The notes beneath the pieces were generated by a model. It was not told where the DNA came from, searched no databases, and worked only from the letters and a program-made list of their open reading frames with translations. DNA of 64,000 bases, from NCBI RefSeq assembly GCF_000296815.2, contig NZ_CAIT01000005.1:1-64000 (forward strand), given 5' to 3'. Shown here in pieces: positions 25,549 through 33,731 of the stretch. Both the position numbers and the translations under genes were made by a program. Every line of letters begins with the position of its first letter. Within the stretch, counting starts at the first letter, position 1. Source of the DNA: Fibrisoma limi BUZ 3 (GTDB lineage Bacteria > Bacteroidota > Bacteroidia > Cytophagales > Spirosomataceae).

Positions 25549-25556
25549 CAAAATTA
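25549..25556 (-). promoter_or_regulatory. -7 box of the pyruvate dehydrogenase E2 gene
   Basis: TAATTTTG on the minus strand fits TAnnTTTG and lies about 50 bp before the start codon. No clear -33 TTG is seen at normal spacing. Confidence 0.35.
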
Positions 25557-25570
25557 GCGGAAAGCGGTCA

Positions 25571-25642
25571 TGTAGCACAGGCTTCTGTCTGATTTTTTGG
25601 TATTGCGAGTTCAAGACCAGACAGGTTATAGCCTGCACTACA
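25571..25642. repeat. Imperfect inverted repeat of the TGTAGCACAGGCT family
   Basis: TGTAGCACAGGC (25571-25582) pairs with GCCTGCACTACA (25631-25642) at 11 of 12 positions. Inner arms TGTCTG / CAGACA also pair. The left end repeats the TGTAGCACAGGCT core found at 16853. Confidence 0.5.
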
Positions 25643-25689
25643 CGATAATGCATTCATCAACCTGAAAATAGAAACTTCAGCTACGTCAA

Positions 25690-26466
25690 TTATAGCTGGG
25701 GCTTTATATCATATTTGTGGGTTGGTCCTGAAATACCATTCACTTGTAAACTGGCCTCCCCATAACCGGTTGAAGGATTCAATGAAAACGTAATGTACGC
25801 TACGTCTGCCTGTAAAAACCTGACTGGCTGCTTTATGTTTCTTCGATACATTACCGACGTATTTTTACCATTCGTTATGGCTATTCGCGCTTCCGGGGCC
25901 GCCGATACCGTTCGTTCTGCGGTCGAATTATATTGAAAGCTAAGATTACCAATAAACTGAATCGTATTCTCGGAAAAATCAGCAACCGGTACTGCATAAT
26001 TATTGATCGTTTGAGGAGCTGCCAGCCCAAACATCGTAGCGCCTGATGCCAGCACTTTCCCCATTGCATGATAGATTACTACGCAGGAAACCGTTACTAA
26101 TTGACGATTTACCTGGAATGGAACATCGAGTCGAATCGCCCTCAATGAACTATCTGTTTGGTTAAGTAGCCCATTTGTACAGCCTTCGTCAAACGGGTTC
26201 CTGCTTTCGCAATCAGCAGCTACCGCATGCATAGGTGCCAGTTGCCTGTATTGCTTCAGCAACGTTATTAAACTGGCACTCCCCTCCGTGCGGGCCACCG
26301 CTCGCAGATACGCCCACGAAACAGGAGGTGATGTTGAAATGGCCGAAAGTGAACTTGTTTTCACCGTAGTTCTGGAGAAACCCGTAAGAAAAATCAGCAG
26401 GGCAAAACCAGAAAAATAGCCTATCAATAAATACGTGTGGTGCCTGAACCGACGACTGGTTGACAT
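25690..26466 (-). CDS. Unknown membrane-anchored or exported protein
   Basis: This 258-residue protein has an N-terminal hydrophobic segment (YLLIGYFSGFALLIFLTGF, about 13-31), so it is anchored in the inner membrane or exported. The rest is rich in Ser/Thr and beta-strand-like segments (LDVPFQVNRQLVTVSCVVIYHAMG, ISPTGYGEASLQVNG-like end). Two Cys (DCESRNPFDEGC) might form a disulfide. I recognise no family. The surrounding gaps and lower GC suggest an accessory gene. ATG at 26466 puts the membrane span at the usual distance from the N-terminus. Confidence 0.65.
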   Translation of the reverse strand: MSTSRRFRHHTYLLIGYFSGFALLIFLTGFSRTTVKTSSLSAISTSPPVSWAYLRAVARTEGSASLITLLKQYRQLAPMHAVAADCESRNPFDEGCTNGLLNQTDSSLRAIRLDVPFQVNRQLVTVSCVVIYHAMGKVLASGATMFGLAAPQTINNYAVPVADFSENTIQFIGNLSFQYNSTAERTVSAAPEARIAITNGKNTSVMYRRNIKQPVRFLQADVAYITFSLNPSTGYGEASLQVNGISGPTHKYDIKPQL

Positions 26467-26553
26467 AACGTAACGTACTGAAAGTTATAAAACTCAAATC
26501 AGAGCCCGCTAAGCTAAAAACTGTTCAAAAATGTTTCATTTCACTCTTTTCAT

Positions 26554-27789
26554 TTATTCAACCCATAACACCAGCCCTTTCAGATAGCCACCTTCGGGGT
26601 GGAAGAGGCTCACCGGATGGTCGGCGGGCTGACTCAGGTGGTGCAGCACCCGGACCTGCCGACCCGCTTCGATGGCAGCCGCTACGATGGTGTTGTAAAA
26701 CAGTTCACGATCCACTACCTGCGAGCAGGAGAACGTGAACAGAATACCGCCTTTGGCTACCCGGCGTAGTCCTTCGGCGTTCAGGCGCTTGTAACCCTGC
26801 ACGGCCCGGTGCCGGGCCGATAAACTTTTGGCGTAGGCCGGAGGGTCCAGAATCACTACGTCGTACTGCTCATCGTCGGGCGATGTTTCGTCCTCGTCTG
26901 TTTCGTGAGCGTGTGCCTGTGCTTTCAGAAAATGCATGACATCATCGGCGTAGGATTCGTGGGCATCGGCCTGATCGAAATTGGCTGCTACGTTCCGGTT
27001 CGTAAGGTCAATGGCTTTCTGCGATACATCGACCGAATGCACCGCCCGGGCACCGGCTTTCAGGGCATATACGGAAAAGCCACCCGAATAACAGAACGCA
27101 TTCAATACTTTCTTGCCTTTGGCGTAACGGGCCAGCAGATAGCGGTTATCACGCTGATCGAGGAAAAAGCCGGTTTTCTGCCCTGTAACCCAGTCGACCA
27201 TAAACGTGTGTCCATTTTCAAGCACCGGATGGGGCGTTTCAACCTGCCCGAGAAGATAACCGTTCTGTACGGTCTGGCCGTACTGCTCCGGCAAGGTTTC
27301 GGCGCTTTTGTCGTAAACGGCGATCAATTCATCACCCAGTACCTGCTTTAGCGCTTCAGTAATCAGATGGCGTTCGCGGTGCATGCCAATTGAATGAGAC
27401 TGCACAACTGCCACGCCGTTGTACACGTCGATGATCAGCCCCGTGCAGCCGTCGCCCTCACCGTGAACGAGCCGGTAGCAGTTGGTATCAGTTGGAATGA
27501 TGGCCTGCCGTACGCTACGGATTCCGGTCAGCTTACGGGTCCAGTAGTCGACGTCGGGCGTAACGGGGCCTTCTTCGGTGGCTGCAAATGAAAAGATACG
27601 AACGGCGATGCTGCCGTCGTGGTAGTGACCCGTTGCCAGGTAGTGACCTTTCCGGTCGTACACCTCAACGACATCGCCATCCTGTGGGTTGCCTTCGTAG
27701 CGCCCGATAGCACCCGAAAATACCCAGGGATGAAACCGCCGGACAGCTTCGTCGCGGCCGTTCTGCAAATATATTTTTGATGAACTCAT
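26554..27789 (-). CDS. Class I rRNA large-subunit methyltransferase (RlmI-like)
   Basis: This 411-residue protein has an N-terminal PUA domain (KIYLQNGRDEAVRRFHPWVFSGAI, YDRKGHYLATGHYHDGSIAVRIFSF), a central EEHEA-type beta-hairpin region (HTFMVDWVTGQKTGFFLDQRDNR) and a Rossmann methyltransferase domain. The latter has KKVLNAFCYSGGFSVYALKAGA (SAM motif I), HSVDVSQKA, and VVILDPPAYAKS (DPPxY motif IV). E. coli RlmI methylates C1962 of 23S rRNA; the same activity is likely here. Starting at the ATG at 27789 gives the PUA domain directly; the longer ORF from 27888 runs into the divergent promoter region. Confidence 0.92.
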   Translation of the reverse strand: MSSSKIYLQNGRDEAVRRFHPWVFSGAIGRYEGNPQDGDVVEVYDRKGHYLATGHYHDGSIAVRIFSFAATEEGPVTPDVDYWTRKLTGIRSVRQAIIPTDTNCYRLVHGEGDGCTGLIIDVYNGVAVVQSHSIGMHRERHLITEALKQVLGDELIAVYDKSAETLPEQYGQTVQNGYLLGQVETPHPVLENGHTFMVDWVTGQKTGFFLDQRDNRYLLARYAKGKKVLNAFCYSGGFSVYALKAGARAVHSVDVSQKAIDLTNRNVAANFDQADAHESYADDVMHFLKAQAHAHETDEDETSPDDEQYDVVILDPPAYAKSLSARHRAVQGYKRLNAEGLRRVAKGGILFTFSCSQVVDRELFYNTIVAAAIEAGRQVRVLHHLSQPADHPVSLFHPEGGYLKGLVLWVE

Positions 27790-27904
27790 TCGATCCATGT
27801 ATGCTCTAACGAAAAACGGATTGCAAAGGTCGCAAAGAATATGGTGTTGATTTTGCCAAAACTTAATAACCTTTGCGTTTAGTATCATAAATCCTTTTCT
27901 GCGT

Positions 27905-28774
27905 ATGCAACGTCGCTTATTTCTGAAACAGGCCGGCTTCCTCAGCGCCGGTGCCTTTGCCCTTAACCAGACCGATTTATTGGCCGGTGCGCCCGCCGAA
28001 ACGTTTAAAACCTTCGGCGTTCAATTGTACAGCGTTCGGGACGTATTGCCTAAGGACCCGAAAGGTATTATGACCCAACTGGCTCAGATGGGCTACAAGC
28101 AGTTCGAAAGCTACAGTGGGCCACAGGGCTTTCTGTGGGGCATGTCGCCGAAAGAAATCAAATCATTCCTGAACGATCAGGGCGTAACGATGGTCAGCAC
28201 GCATTTTAACTACGGTGCGCAGGCCGGCAAACCCGACGAACTAAAGAAAAGCATCGACATGGCCAGCGAGGCCGGATTGAGCTACCTGTTGTGCCCGTAC
28301 ATTGGCGCGCAGAAAACGATGGACGACTGGAAACGCATTGCCGACGGCTTCAACCGGGACGGTGAACTGGTGCGCAAAAGCGGGCTTAAATTCGGCTACC
28401 ATAACCACGATTATTCATTTAAGCCGCTCGATGGGCAAATTCCGCAGGAGTTTTTGCTGGCGAATACGGACCCCAAGAACGTCATGTTCGAGTTGGATCT
28501 GTGCTGGATCGACGTAGCAGGGCAAGATACGATCGCGCACCTGAAAAAGTACGGGAAGCGGTACGAGCTGTGCCACATCAAGGATTATACGAAGCAGAAC
28601 GGTAAACCGGTGCAGAATGACCTTGGCAAAGGCGCGGTTGACTTCAAAAAGACCTTACGCGTAGCCAAAGACAGCGGCATCAAATACTTTATTGTGGAGC
28701 AGGAAGAATACCCGCAGGCGGTCATGACCAGCATGAAGAATGACGCTGAGTACATGAAAAAACTGGTGGTGTAG
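27905..28774 (+). CDS. Sugar phosphate isomerase/epimerase family TIM-barrel protein, exported
   Basis: This 289-residue protein starts with a twin-Arg-type leader (MQRRLFLKQAGFLSAGAFAL), which suggests Tat export. The rest is an AP-endonuclease-2-like (xylose-isomerase-like) TIM barrel: TFGVQLYSVRDVLPKDP, MGYKQFESYSG, the conserved GLKFGYHNHDYSF near 160, NVMFELDLCWIDVAGQD and HIKDYTKQNGK, ending YFIVEQEEY. Metal ligands of the family (E, D, H, E) appear in place. Substrates of these Bacteroidota paralogues vary (sugars, inositols) and cannot be fixed here. It is divergent from the methyltransferase gene, with a typical TAACCTTTG-like box about 40 bp upstream. Confidence 0.9.
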   Translation: MQRRLFLKQAGFLSAGAFALNQTDLLAGAPAETFKTFGVQLYSVRDVLPKDPKGIMTQLAQMGYKQFESYSGPQGFLWGMSPKEIKSFLNDQGVTMVSTHFNYGAQAGKPDELKKSIDMASEAGLSYLLCPYIGAQKTMDDWKRIADGFNRDGELVRKSGLKFGYHNHDYSFKPLDGQIPQEFLLANTDPKNVMFELDLCWIDVAGQDTIAHLKKYGKRYELCHIKDYTKQNGKPVQNDLGKGAVDFKKTLRVAKDSGIKYFIVEQEEYPQAVMTSMKNDAEYMKKLVV

Positions 28775-28848
28775 TTCTGACCCGAAATTCAGACTTACCC
28801 TAAGCCCCTTCAGCGGTTTGGGGTAAGTCACAGTATCGATGCGACAAT

Positions 28849-29877
28849 CTATTCTTCCCGCGCCGAAAACAGTCGTTTCAGCCAGCCTTTTTTCTCTTCT
28901 GCTTCTTCCTGCTGCTCCTGTTCCGTAAGCTGGTATCTGGCCAGCGCTTTCATGTCGGGCTGACCCGCGTCGACCCAGCAGGTATACCAGAAATCGCCGA
29001 CCATCTTCACCGACGCCCGCATCTGGCGTTCGACCTGACCCCGTAGTAGGGTGTGGTACTGCTGCGAAAAATCGGCTGAATACACTTTTGTGGTCAATCC
29101 ATTACGTTCCTCAAAGCTGAATTTCCGGGTATCGCCGGTTGCGGCCGTCAGTTCCCGTTCGAACCGTAGCACCGAATCCAAGGCTGCATGGGCGGTAAAG
29201 ACTGCCCGCCAGGCAGCCTTTTGTGGCGAATAGAGGTACTCGGCCGACCCCGTCAGAAAATCATAATCCGAACTGAATAACTCCGGTAAACGCGACTCCC
29301 AGAAGCCATGAATGCCCTGCTGCCCGGTCAACTGGCCATTGTAGTTGCGGGTGGTGTGAAGTGGTACGTTCGCGTCGGCAATGTAATGCCCCAGATCGGC
29401 CGCTACGCGCAGAATTCGCCGGACGTCGCGCTGACGGAATGCCTCGGTCAACTGATACTTGGTCAGTTGGATCTGCCACGGCACAATACCGTGTAAGGCT
29501 AGTGTATCGGCCCCGTACCGCTCAGTCGCATCCCGGTACAAGCGGGGTAGGGTTGCTGCCGACGTGTCGGCGTACACATCCAGATCGATGAAATGGCGGG
29601 GGGCTTCTCCAACGACAGCATACCGGCGTTTGTCGGGGTTAACGGCGTTGTCGGTCAGAAATCCAAGGTGTTTTTTAAAGAAGGGCATCATCTCGGCGGG
29701 GAGTGTAAAAACGGCCAGCCGATTGATTTGCTGATGGGCATGAAAGCCCCAGCCAGGCGCCTTTGCAATAACCTGATCGCCAGTTGATGGCAGGTTTAAA
29801 CGACAAAAGTCGGTAGAGGCAGTAGCTACGCCGGACGCCCCGGTAAGAAAACAGATGATAAAAAAGTTACGGAACAT
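28849..29877 (-). CDS. Zinc-dependent phospholipase C / S1-P1-nuclease-like secreted hydrolase
   Basis: This 342-residue protein has a signal peptide (MFRNFFIICFLTGASGVATA). The mature N-terminus carries the family signature APGWGFHAHQQINRLAVFTLP (Trp and His zinc ligands). RHFIDLDVYAD and the second signature LGHYIADANVPLHTTRNYNG (His and Asp ligands) follow, then GIHGFWESRLPE. These match the all-helical tri-zinc PLC/S1-P1 fold. Substrate (phospholipid or nucleic acid) cannot be decided from sequence. The tail is strongly Glu/Gln/Lys-rich. The ATG at 29877 is chosen because it begins the leader; an ATG at 29904 adds nine residues. Confidence 0.85.
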   Translation of the reverse strand: MFRNFFIICFLTGASGVATASTDFCRLNLPSTGDQVIAKAPGWGFHAHQQINRLAVFTLPAEMMPFFKKHLGFLTDNAVNPDKRRYAVVGEAPRHFIDLDVYADTSAATLPRLYRDATERYGADTLALHGIVPWQIQLTKYQLTEAFRQRDVRRILRVAADLGHYIADANVPLHTTRNYNGQLTGQQGIHGFWESRLPELFSSDYDFLTGSAEYLYSPQKAAWRAVFTAHAALDSVLRFERELTAATGDTRKFSFEERNGLTTKVYSADFSQQYHTLLRGQVERQMRASVKMVGDFWYTCWVDAGQPDMKALARYQLTEQEQQEEAEEKKGWLKRLFSAREE

Positions 29878-30007
29878 TATTTGCAAAATAAAAGTTAAGT
29901 ACATTTGTGTTGCTGTAGTACTTTTTGGTGAAAAAATTTAAACATTCACACAAAACTACAGCATATTTCAGAATAAAATTTTGTTAAAAACATAACTTAC
30001 CAAAACA

Positions 30008-30406
30008 ATGAATCGTAAATCCATTGGATACGCGTTAGTTACAGGATTCTTTCTGGCATTTGCCCTGATAATCTACGGTGCCTATTCACCCGCCCGCAAA
30101 GCGCAAAAACAGCGGATTGTGTGCGTTAAATTCAAAAAAGGGGTAGAAAATCAAGCAGTTGAGCAGCATATGCACGGTTTTGCGGCCCTGAAACACGAAA
30201 TTCCGCAGATCGTCAATTACTCATCTGGCCGGACCATTTTGCCAAATGGAGCCGTTTCTGATTATGACGTAATGCATTACCTGACGTTTCAAAGTGAAGA
30301 CGATATTCTGGCGTACGAGAAAAGTGAAGCTTATCGCCAGTTCATTGAACGGAACAAGGGTATATGGGAAAAGACCCTGGTTGTCAATGCCGACATCCGG
30401 CCGTAG
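30008..30406 (+). CDS. Dabb (stress-responsive alpha/beta barrel) domain protein, membrane-anchored
   Basis: This 132-residue protein has an N-terminal membrane segment (IGYALVTGFFLAFALIIYGAY, 6-26) followed by a Dabb domain: RIVCVKFKKGVENQAVEQHMHGFAALKHEIPQIVNYSSG, DYDVMHYLTFQSEDDILAYEKSEAYRQFIERN. The domain forms dimeric ferredoxin-like barrels; the family's function is mostly unknown. It is monocistronic and followed by an inverted repeat of the heptamer family. Confidence 0.88.
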   Translation: MNRKSIGYALVTGFFLAFALIIYGAYSPARKAQKQRIVCVKFKKGVENQAVEQHMHGFAALKHEIPQIVNYSSGRTILPNGAVSDYDVMHYLTFQSEDDILAYEKSEAYRQFIERNKGIWEKTLVVNADIRP

Positions 30407-30422
30407 TACGAAGGGCTTTACT

Positions 30423-30486
30423 GGTTTACGGTTTTCAGTTCACAGTGGTGTAGCGTCGTTAAGGCGTAAACTGAAAGCCGTAAACC
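30423..30486. repeat. Heptamer-type inverted repeat, copy 2
   Basis: GGTTTACGGTTTTCAGTTCAC pairs with GTAAACTGAAAGCCGTAAACC (19 of 21) over a central segment of about 22 nt. It lies between the Dabb gene and the rpsT promoter. Confidence 0.75.
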
Positions 30487-30529
30487 AAATGACTACCAGT
30501 CACTAAACTAAGATTTTTGAGCAGACCTG

Positions 30530-30560
30530 TTGCTGTTTCTGACTAATTCTGCTATCTTTG
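30530..30560 (+). promoter_or_regulatory. rpsT promoter (TTG-N20-TATCTTTG)
   Basis: A TTG at 30530-30532 and TATCTTTG at 30553-30560 are spaced 20 bp apart, a full Bacteroidota sigma-ABfr-type promoter. Transcription would start near 30566, 33 bp before the rpsT ATG. This rules out the upstream in-frame ATG at 30530. Confidence 0.75.
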
Positions 30561-30598
30561 CGGACTCATTTGGCGACTTCGAAATTTATTGCATAAAA

Positions 30599-30871
30599 AT
30601 GGCAAATCACAAATCCGCTAAGAAAGCGATCCGGTCAAGTGCAAAAAAGCGGCTGTTGAACCGTTATCAGCACACCACGACCCGGAATTTAGTTAAAAAG
30701 CTGCGCACGACAACTGACCACGCGATGGCGGTTGAACTGTTCAAAAAGGTTTCTTCAGCCCTGGACAAGCTGGCGAAGCGTAACGTCATCCACAAAAACA
30801 AGGCTTCTAACAGCAAGTCGAAGCTGGCTCGTTTTGTTAACAAACTGGCTCCTGCTCAGGCAACTGCCTAA
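30599..30871 (+). CDS. rpsT: 30S ribosomal protein S20
   Basis: This 90-residue, Lys/Arg-rich protein binds 16S rRNA in the body of the small subunit. The N-terminus MANHKSAKKAIRSSAKKRLLNR is the S20 signature. The long helices (NLVKKLRTTTDHAMAVELFKKVSSALDKLAKRN) and the closing KNKASNSKSKLARFVNKL are typical. Length is normal. The start is set by the MANHKSA signature and the promoter. Confidence 0.97.
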   Translation: MANHKSAKKAIRSSAKKRLLNRYQHTTTRNLVKKLRTTTDHAMAVELFKKVSSALDKLAKRNVIHKNKASNSKSKLARFVNKLAPAQATA

Positions 30872-31017
30872 AGATTGGCTTCTTGTCACGGCCGGTTTTG
30901 AAGCTGGCTGGCAGTAAAGATGGCCCTGCTTTCATGAATCAGACCTTATCTGCATGCCGGGTAAGGTTTTTTTATGCATTTTCGGGACGTATTCCATCCG
31001 TAACGTTACCCGAATTA

Positions 31018-31713
31018 ATGTCCTACGATAATCCCCGCAAAATCCTGAGCTGGGCGGAAGAAGACCGTCCCCGCGAAAAATTGATGCTCAAGGGCAAAGC
31101 AGCTCTATCTGACGCTGAACTCATTGCTATCCTGATCGGCTCCGGCACCACAGATATGACTGCCGTTGACGTATCAAAAATTATTCTTCAGAGTGTCAGC
31201 AACAACCTGAACGACCTGGCCCGATTAAGCGTCAAAGACCTCTCGAAATTCAGGGGAATCGGCGAAGCAAAAGCGATCAGCATTGTGTCAGCACTGGAAC
31301 TGGGCCGTCGGCGCAAAGAGCAGGATCGGCCGCAGCGGGCGCGGATAACCTGTTCGCGCGATGCCTACAATGAGATGATCCCCCACCTGATGGACAAGCC
31401 GCACGAAGAGTTCTGGATTCTGTTGATGAACCGGGCCAACGAGATTTTGCGGCCGGTGCAGATTAGTGCCGGAGGAATATCAGGAACGGTTGCCGACCCC
31501 AAGCTGATCTTTAAGCAGGCTATCGAGCACCTGGCCAGTTCCATGATCCTCTTCCACAATCATCCGTCGGGTAATCTGACGCCCTCGCAGGCCGACAAGG
31601 ATCTGACGCGAAAGCTCAAGGATGCCGGTCGCCTGCTCGACATTCCGGTGCTGGATCACCTTATTTTTACCGATAAGGCATACTTCAGCTTTGCCGACGA
31701 AGGTTTGCTGTAG
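31018..31713 (+). CDS. radC: RadC family JAB1/MPN-type protein
   Basis: This 231-residue protein has an N-terminal helix-hairpin-helix UPF0758 region (WAEEDRPREKLMLKGKAALSDAELIAILIGSGT, FRGIGEAKAISIVSALELGRRR) and a C-terminal JAB domain. The metal motif is complete: HNHPSGNLTPSQADKDLTRK (His-x-His ... Asp, about 179-191). The role in DNA repair suggested by the name is doubtful; the family is often linked to mobile DNA or DNA metabolism. The ATG at 31018 fits the family N-terminus; the ORF extends upstream without recognisable sequence. Confidence 0.93.
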   Translation: MSYDNPRKILSWAEEDRPREKLMLKGKAALSDAELIAILIGSGTTDMTAVDVSKIILQSVSNNLNDLARLSVKDLSKFRGIGEAKAISIVSALELGRRRKEQDRPQRARITCSRDAYNEMIPHLMDKPHEEFWILLMNRANEILRPVQISAGGISGTVADPKLIFKQAIEHLASSMILFHNHPSGNLTPSQADKDLTRKLKDAGRLLDIPVLDHLIFTDKAYFSFADEGLL

Positions 31714-31764
31714 CAACGCTATGCTGATCGTTCGGACGGGTTACGCTGGCCTGTCCGGACGAGA

Positions 31765-32916
31765 TCAGCCGATTATGAACGGTCTGGGACTGAAACACAA
31801 CACAAACACGACCAAAGCCAGCCAGCCAAGAATCTGACGCTTCAGGTCTAGTGGCTCGTCGAGTTGGGTTTCGGGGTGATAAATGCCTAAAACTCGTCCG
31901 AGAACGAACGTAAAGACTAAGAAATTTGAATAGCCTTCCCAATCGGGTCGTATCCACGAGAACACCAATTGAGCAGCCACAATGCTGAGAGCAACCATCA
32001 GGCTATTCAAGCGGTTTTCGCTGATGCGGGAACAGCAGATGTAGACGAACAGGATATACCCGCCAAAGTAGAGCAATTCCGAAAAGAAAGCTTCGTCAGT
32101 CGACACGGCAAAGTCGCTGGGTTTGAAAACGCCCAGCCCGGCGTAAAACACAAAGACGATGAACAGAGCCGGGGCCACCCATTGAAATCGCTCCCGACCG
32201 ATGAGTCCGTAAAGGATATGTCCGCCATCCAACTGACCAATTGGAATCAGGTTCAGCGAGGTGAAGAACAAAGCCAGATACCCCGCCAGCAGAAACGGAT
32301 AATGCGTAATCTCGTTGGGATGTGGTAATAGTGTTGGGTCGGCTACGTATGTCTTGAAAAACCAGAACAATGGCGAGTTACCCAGACTGATAGCAGCACC
32401 TTTGGGAAGGTTCAGGTAGGCGTATTCACCGTAGCGCAACCCCCATTTTTTGTACTCCGGATGGATCGTGAAAATGTAATCGATAGGAGGCAGATGCGTA
32501 AATCCATACCACAGCACGATCAGCGCCAGGACAAAGCCGGCCAGTGGTCCGGCGATGCCAATATCGAAGTATTTCCGGCGGCTGTTCACATAATCCTGAA
32601 TACGGATAAACGCCCCCAGCGTACCGATGCTTTGCCCGATGCCAAACCACAACGGTATGTAATAGGGTAGGGTAACGCGTACCCGGTTAGCTTTAGCGAC
32701 AAAGTAATGCCCGAATTCATGAACGGTCAGGATGGCCAGAAATGGAACAGAAAATTGCAGACCAGCCAAAAACTCCGGCCAGCCGAGCGTTTGCATACCT
32801 TCAACGGGAATAAACAACCGGCCATAGATCCACTCCGCACCTGCCAGGGTGGTGGTGATGAGCGTGATCACGAATAAGCCGATGTGGATGAGGTAACTTC
32901 TAATGCGTGGGTTCAT
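31765..32916 (-). CDS. Site-2 protease family (M50) membrane metalloprotease
   Basis: This 383-residue polytopic protein has the zinc motif TVHEFGHYFVA (HEFGH about residues 66-70). The distal motif NLIPIGQLDGGHILYGLIG near 232 provides the third ligand Asp. About eight hydrophobic segments are visible. The family cleaves substrates inside the membrane; targets here are unknown. The layout (no PDZ domain between the motifs) resembles the Bacteroidota/plant EGY-like branch rather than RseP. It is convergent with radC, and the HAD gene lies upstream on the same strand after a 62-bp gap. Confidence 0.93.
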   Translation of the reverse strand: MNPRIRSYLIHIGLFVITLITTTLAGAEWIYGRLFIPVEGMQTLGWPEFLAGLQFSVPFLAILTVHEFGHYFVAKANRVRVTLPYYIPLWFGIGQSIGTLGAFIRIQDYVNSRRKYFDIGIAGPLAGFVLALIVLWYGFTHLPPIDYIFTIHPEYKKWGLRYGEYAYLNLPKGAAISLGNSPLFWFFKTYVADPTLLPHPNEITHYPFLLAGYLALFFTSLNLIPIGQLDGGHILYGLIGRERFQWVAPALFIVFVFYAGLGVFKPSDFAVSTDEAFFSELLYFGGYILFVYICCSRISENRLNSLMVALSIVAAQLVFSWIRPDWEGYSNFLVFTFVLGRVLGIYHPETQLDEPLDLKRQILGWLALVVFVLCFSPRPFIIG

Positions 32917-32940
32917 TGAAACTATATGATGCGTGATGTA

Positions 32941-32988
32941 AGATGTATGATTTCAGGCAATACATCATAGCTACTACATCATACATCT
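32941..32988. repeat. ATGATGTA-type inverted repeat at the HAD gene stop codon
   Basis: AGATGTATGAT (32941-32951) and ATCATACATCT (32978-32988) are perfect 11-bp arms. Additional GATGTA/TACATC copies flank them. The TGA stop of the HAD gene lies within the right arm. Confidence 0.6.
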
Positions 32989-33647
32989 TTCAGGTAATCG
33001 ATGATAGTTAATGGGGGCTGCACGTGCACGGCCGTAATACCTAACTCTGCAGCGGCCCGGATGTTCGCGGCATTGTCGTCGAGGAAAGCCGTTTCGTCGG
33101 CTGCAATACCGGCTTCGGACAATACGTGCTGGTAGATCTCGGGCGATGGCTTGGCGAGCCGGACTTCATAAGAATAAAAAACGCGTTCGAAGAGTTCCTC
33201 CAGGGTTGGTTGACCCAGTTCCGTCAGGATATGGTTTACCTGCCGGATGTGGATCGGGCTCGTGTTGCTGAGCAGAAACAGACGGTACCGATCTTTCAGT
33301 TGCCTGATTCGTTCAACCCGTTCGACGGGCAGTTCAAGCAGTACGGTGTTCCAGGCCGTATCGATTACTTCATCAGCCCAGTGGTCTGCCGTTTCCGTAT
33401 TGGGATTGTTGCTACGGTTGTTGAGCAACTGGCGAACGTGGGCGCGGAAGGCTTCATCGTCGATCAGGCCGGTTTCGTACTGCATACCGATGTTGTGCTG
33501 GTTCCAGATCGCCCGTACGTCGTCTTCGGGCATATTGGCCAGCATAGCAAAGTTGCGGAGGGGAGCGCTCAGGTCGATCGGGATGATGACATCGCCAAGG
33601 TCGAAGATGATATTTTTCAGATTGGGTTGAGTCAGAATTGAAGACAT
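32979..33647 (-). CDS. HAD-IA family hydrolase (YihX-like phosphatase)
   Basis: This 222-residue HAD phosphatase has the nucleophile motif NIIFDLGDVIIPID (Asp near residue 16, with the common DxG variation in the second position), a helical cap, motif II LFLLSNTSPIHI near 113, Lys in VRLAKPSPEIY near 163, and motif IV AFLDDNAANIRAA near 185. Substrates of this group are sugar phosphates or nucleotides; not predictable here. The ATG at 33647 is preferred; the upstream one at 33686 overlaps the divergent pepT promoter zone. Confidence 0.9.
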   Translation of the reverse strand: MSSILTQPNLKNIIFDLGDVIIPIDLSAPLRNFAMLANMPEDDVRAIWNQHNIGMQYETGLIDDEAFRAHVRQLLNNRSNNPNTETADHWADEVIDTAWNTVLLELPVERVERIRQLKDRYRLFLLSNTSPIHIRQVNHILTELGQPTLEELFERVFYSYEVRLAKPSPEIYQHVLSEAGIAADETAFLDDNAANIRAAAELGITAVHVQPPLTIIDYLKDV

Positions 33648-33695
33648 TTGTAGCGGATGAATGTTCGTCGGCGCAAAGTAAGCCAAACTTACGTT

Positions 33696-33703
33696 TACAT
33701 TTG
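33696..33703 (+). promoter_or_regulatory. -7 box of pepT
   Basis: TACATTTG matches TAnnTTTG 28 bp before the pepT ATG. Confidence 0.45.
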
Positions 33704-33731
33704 CAGCCTACGTGAATAACGGCAAAACGAT

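Noticed and set aside
30883-31017. N-terminal extension of RadC from an upstream start
   Set aside because: The extra 45 residues have no family sequence and overlap the 3' untranslated region of rpsT.
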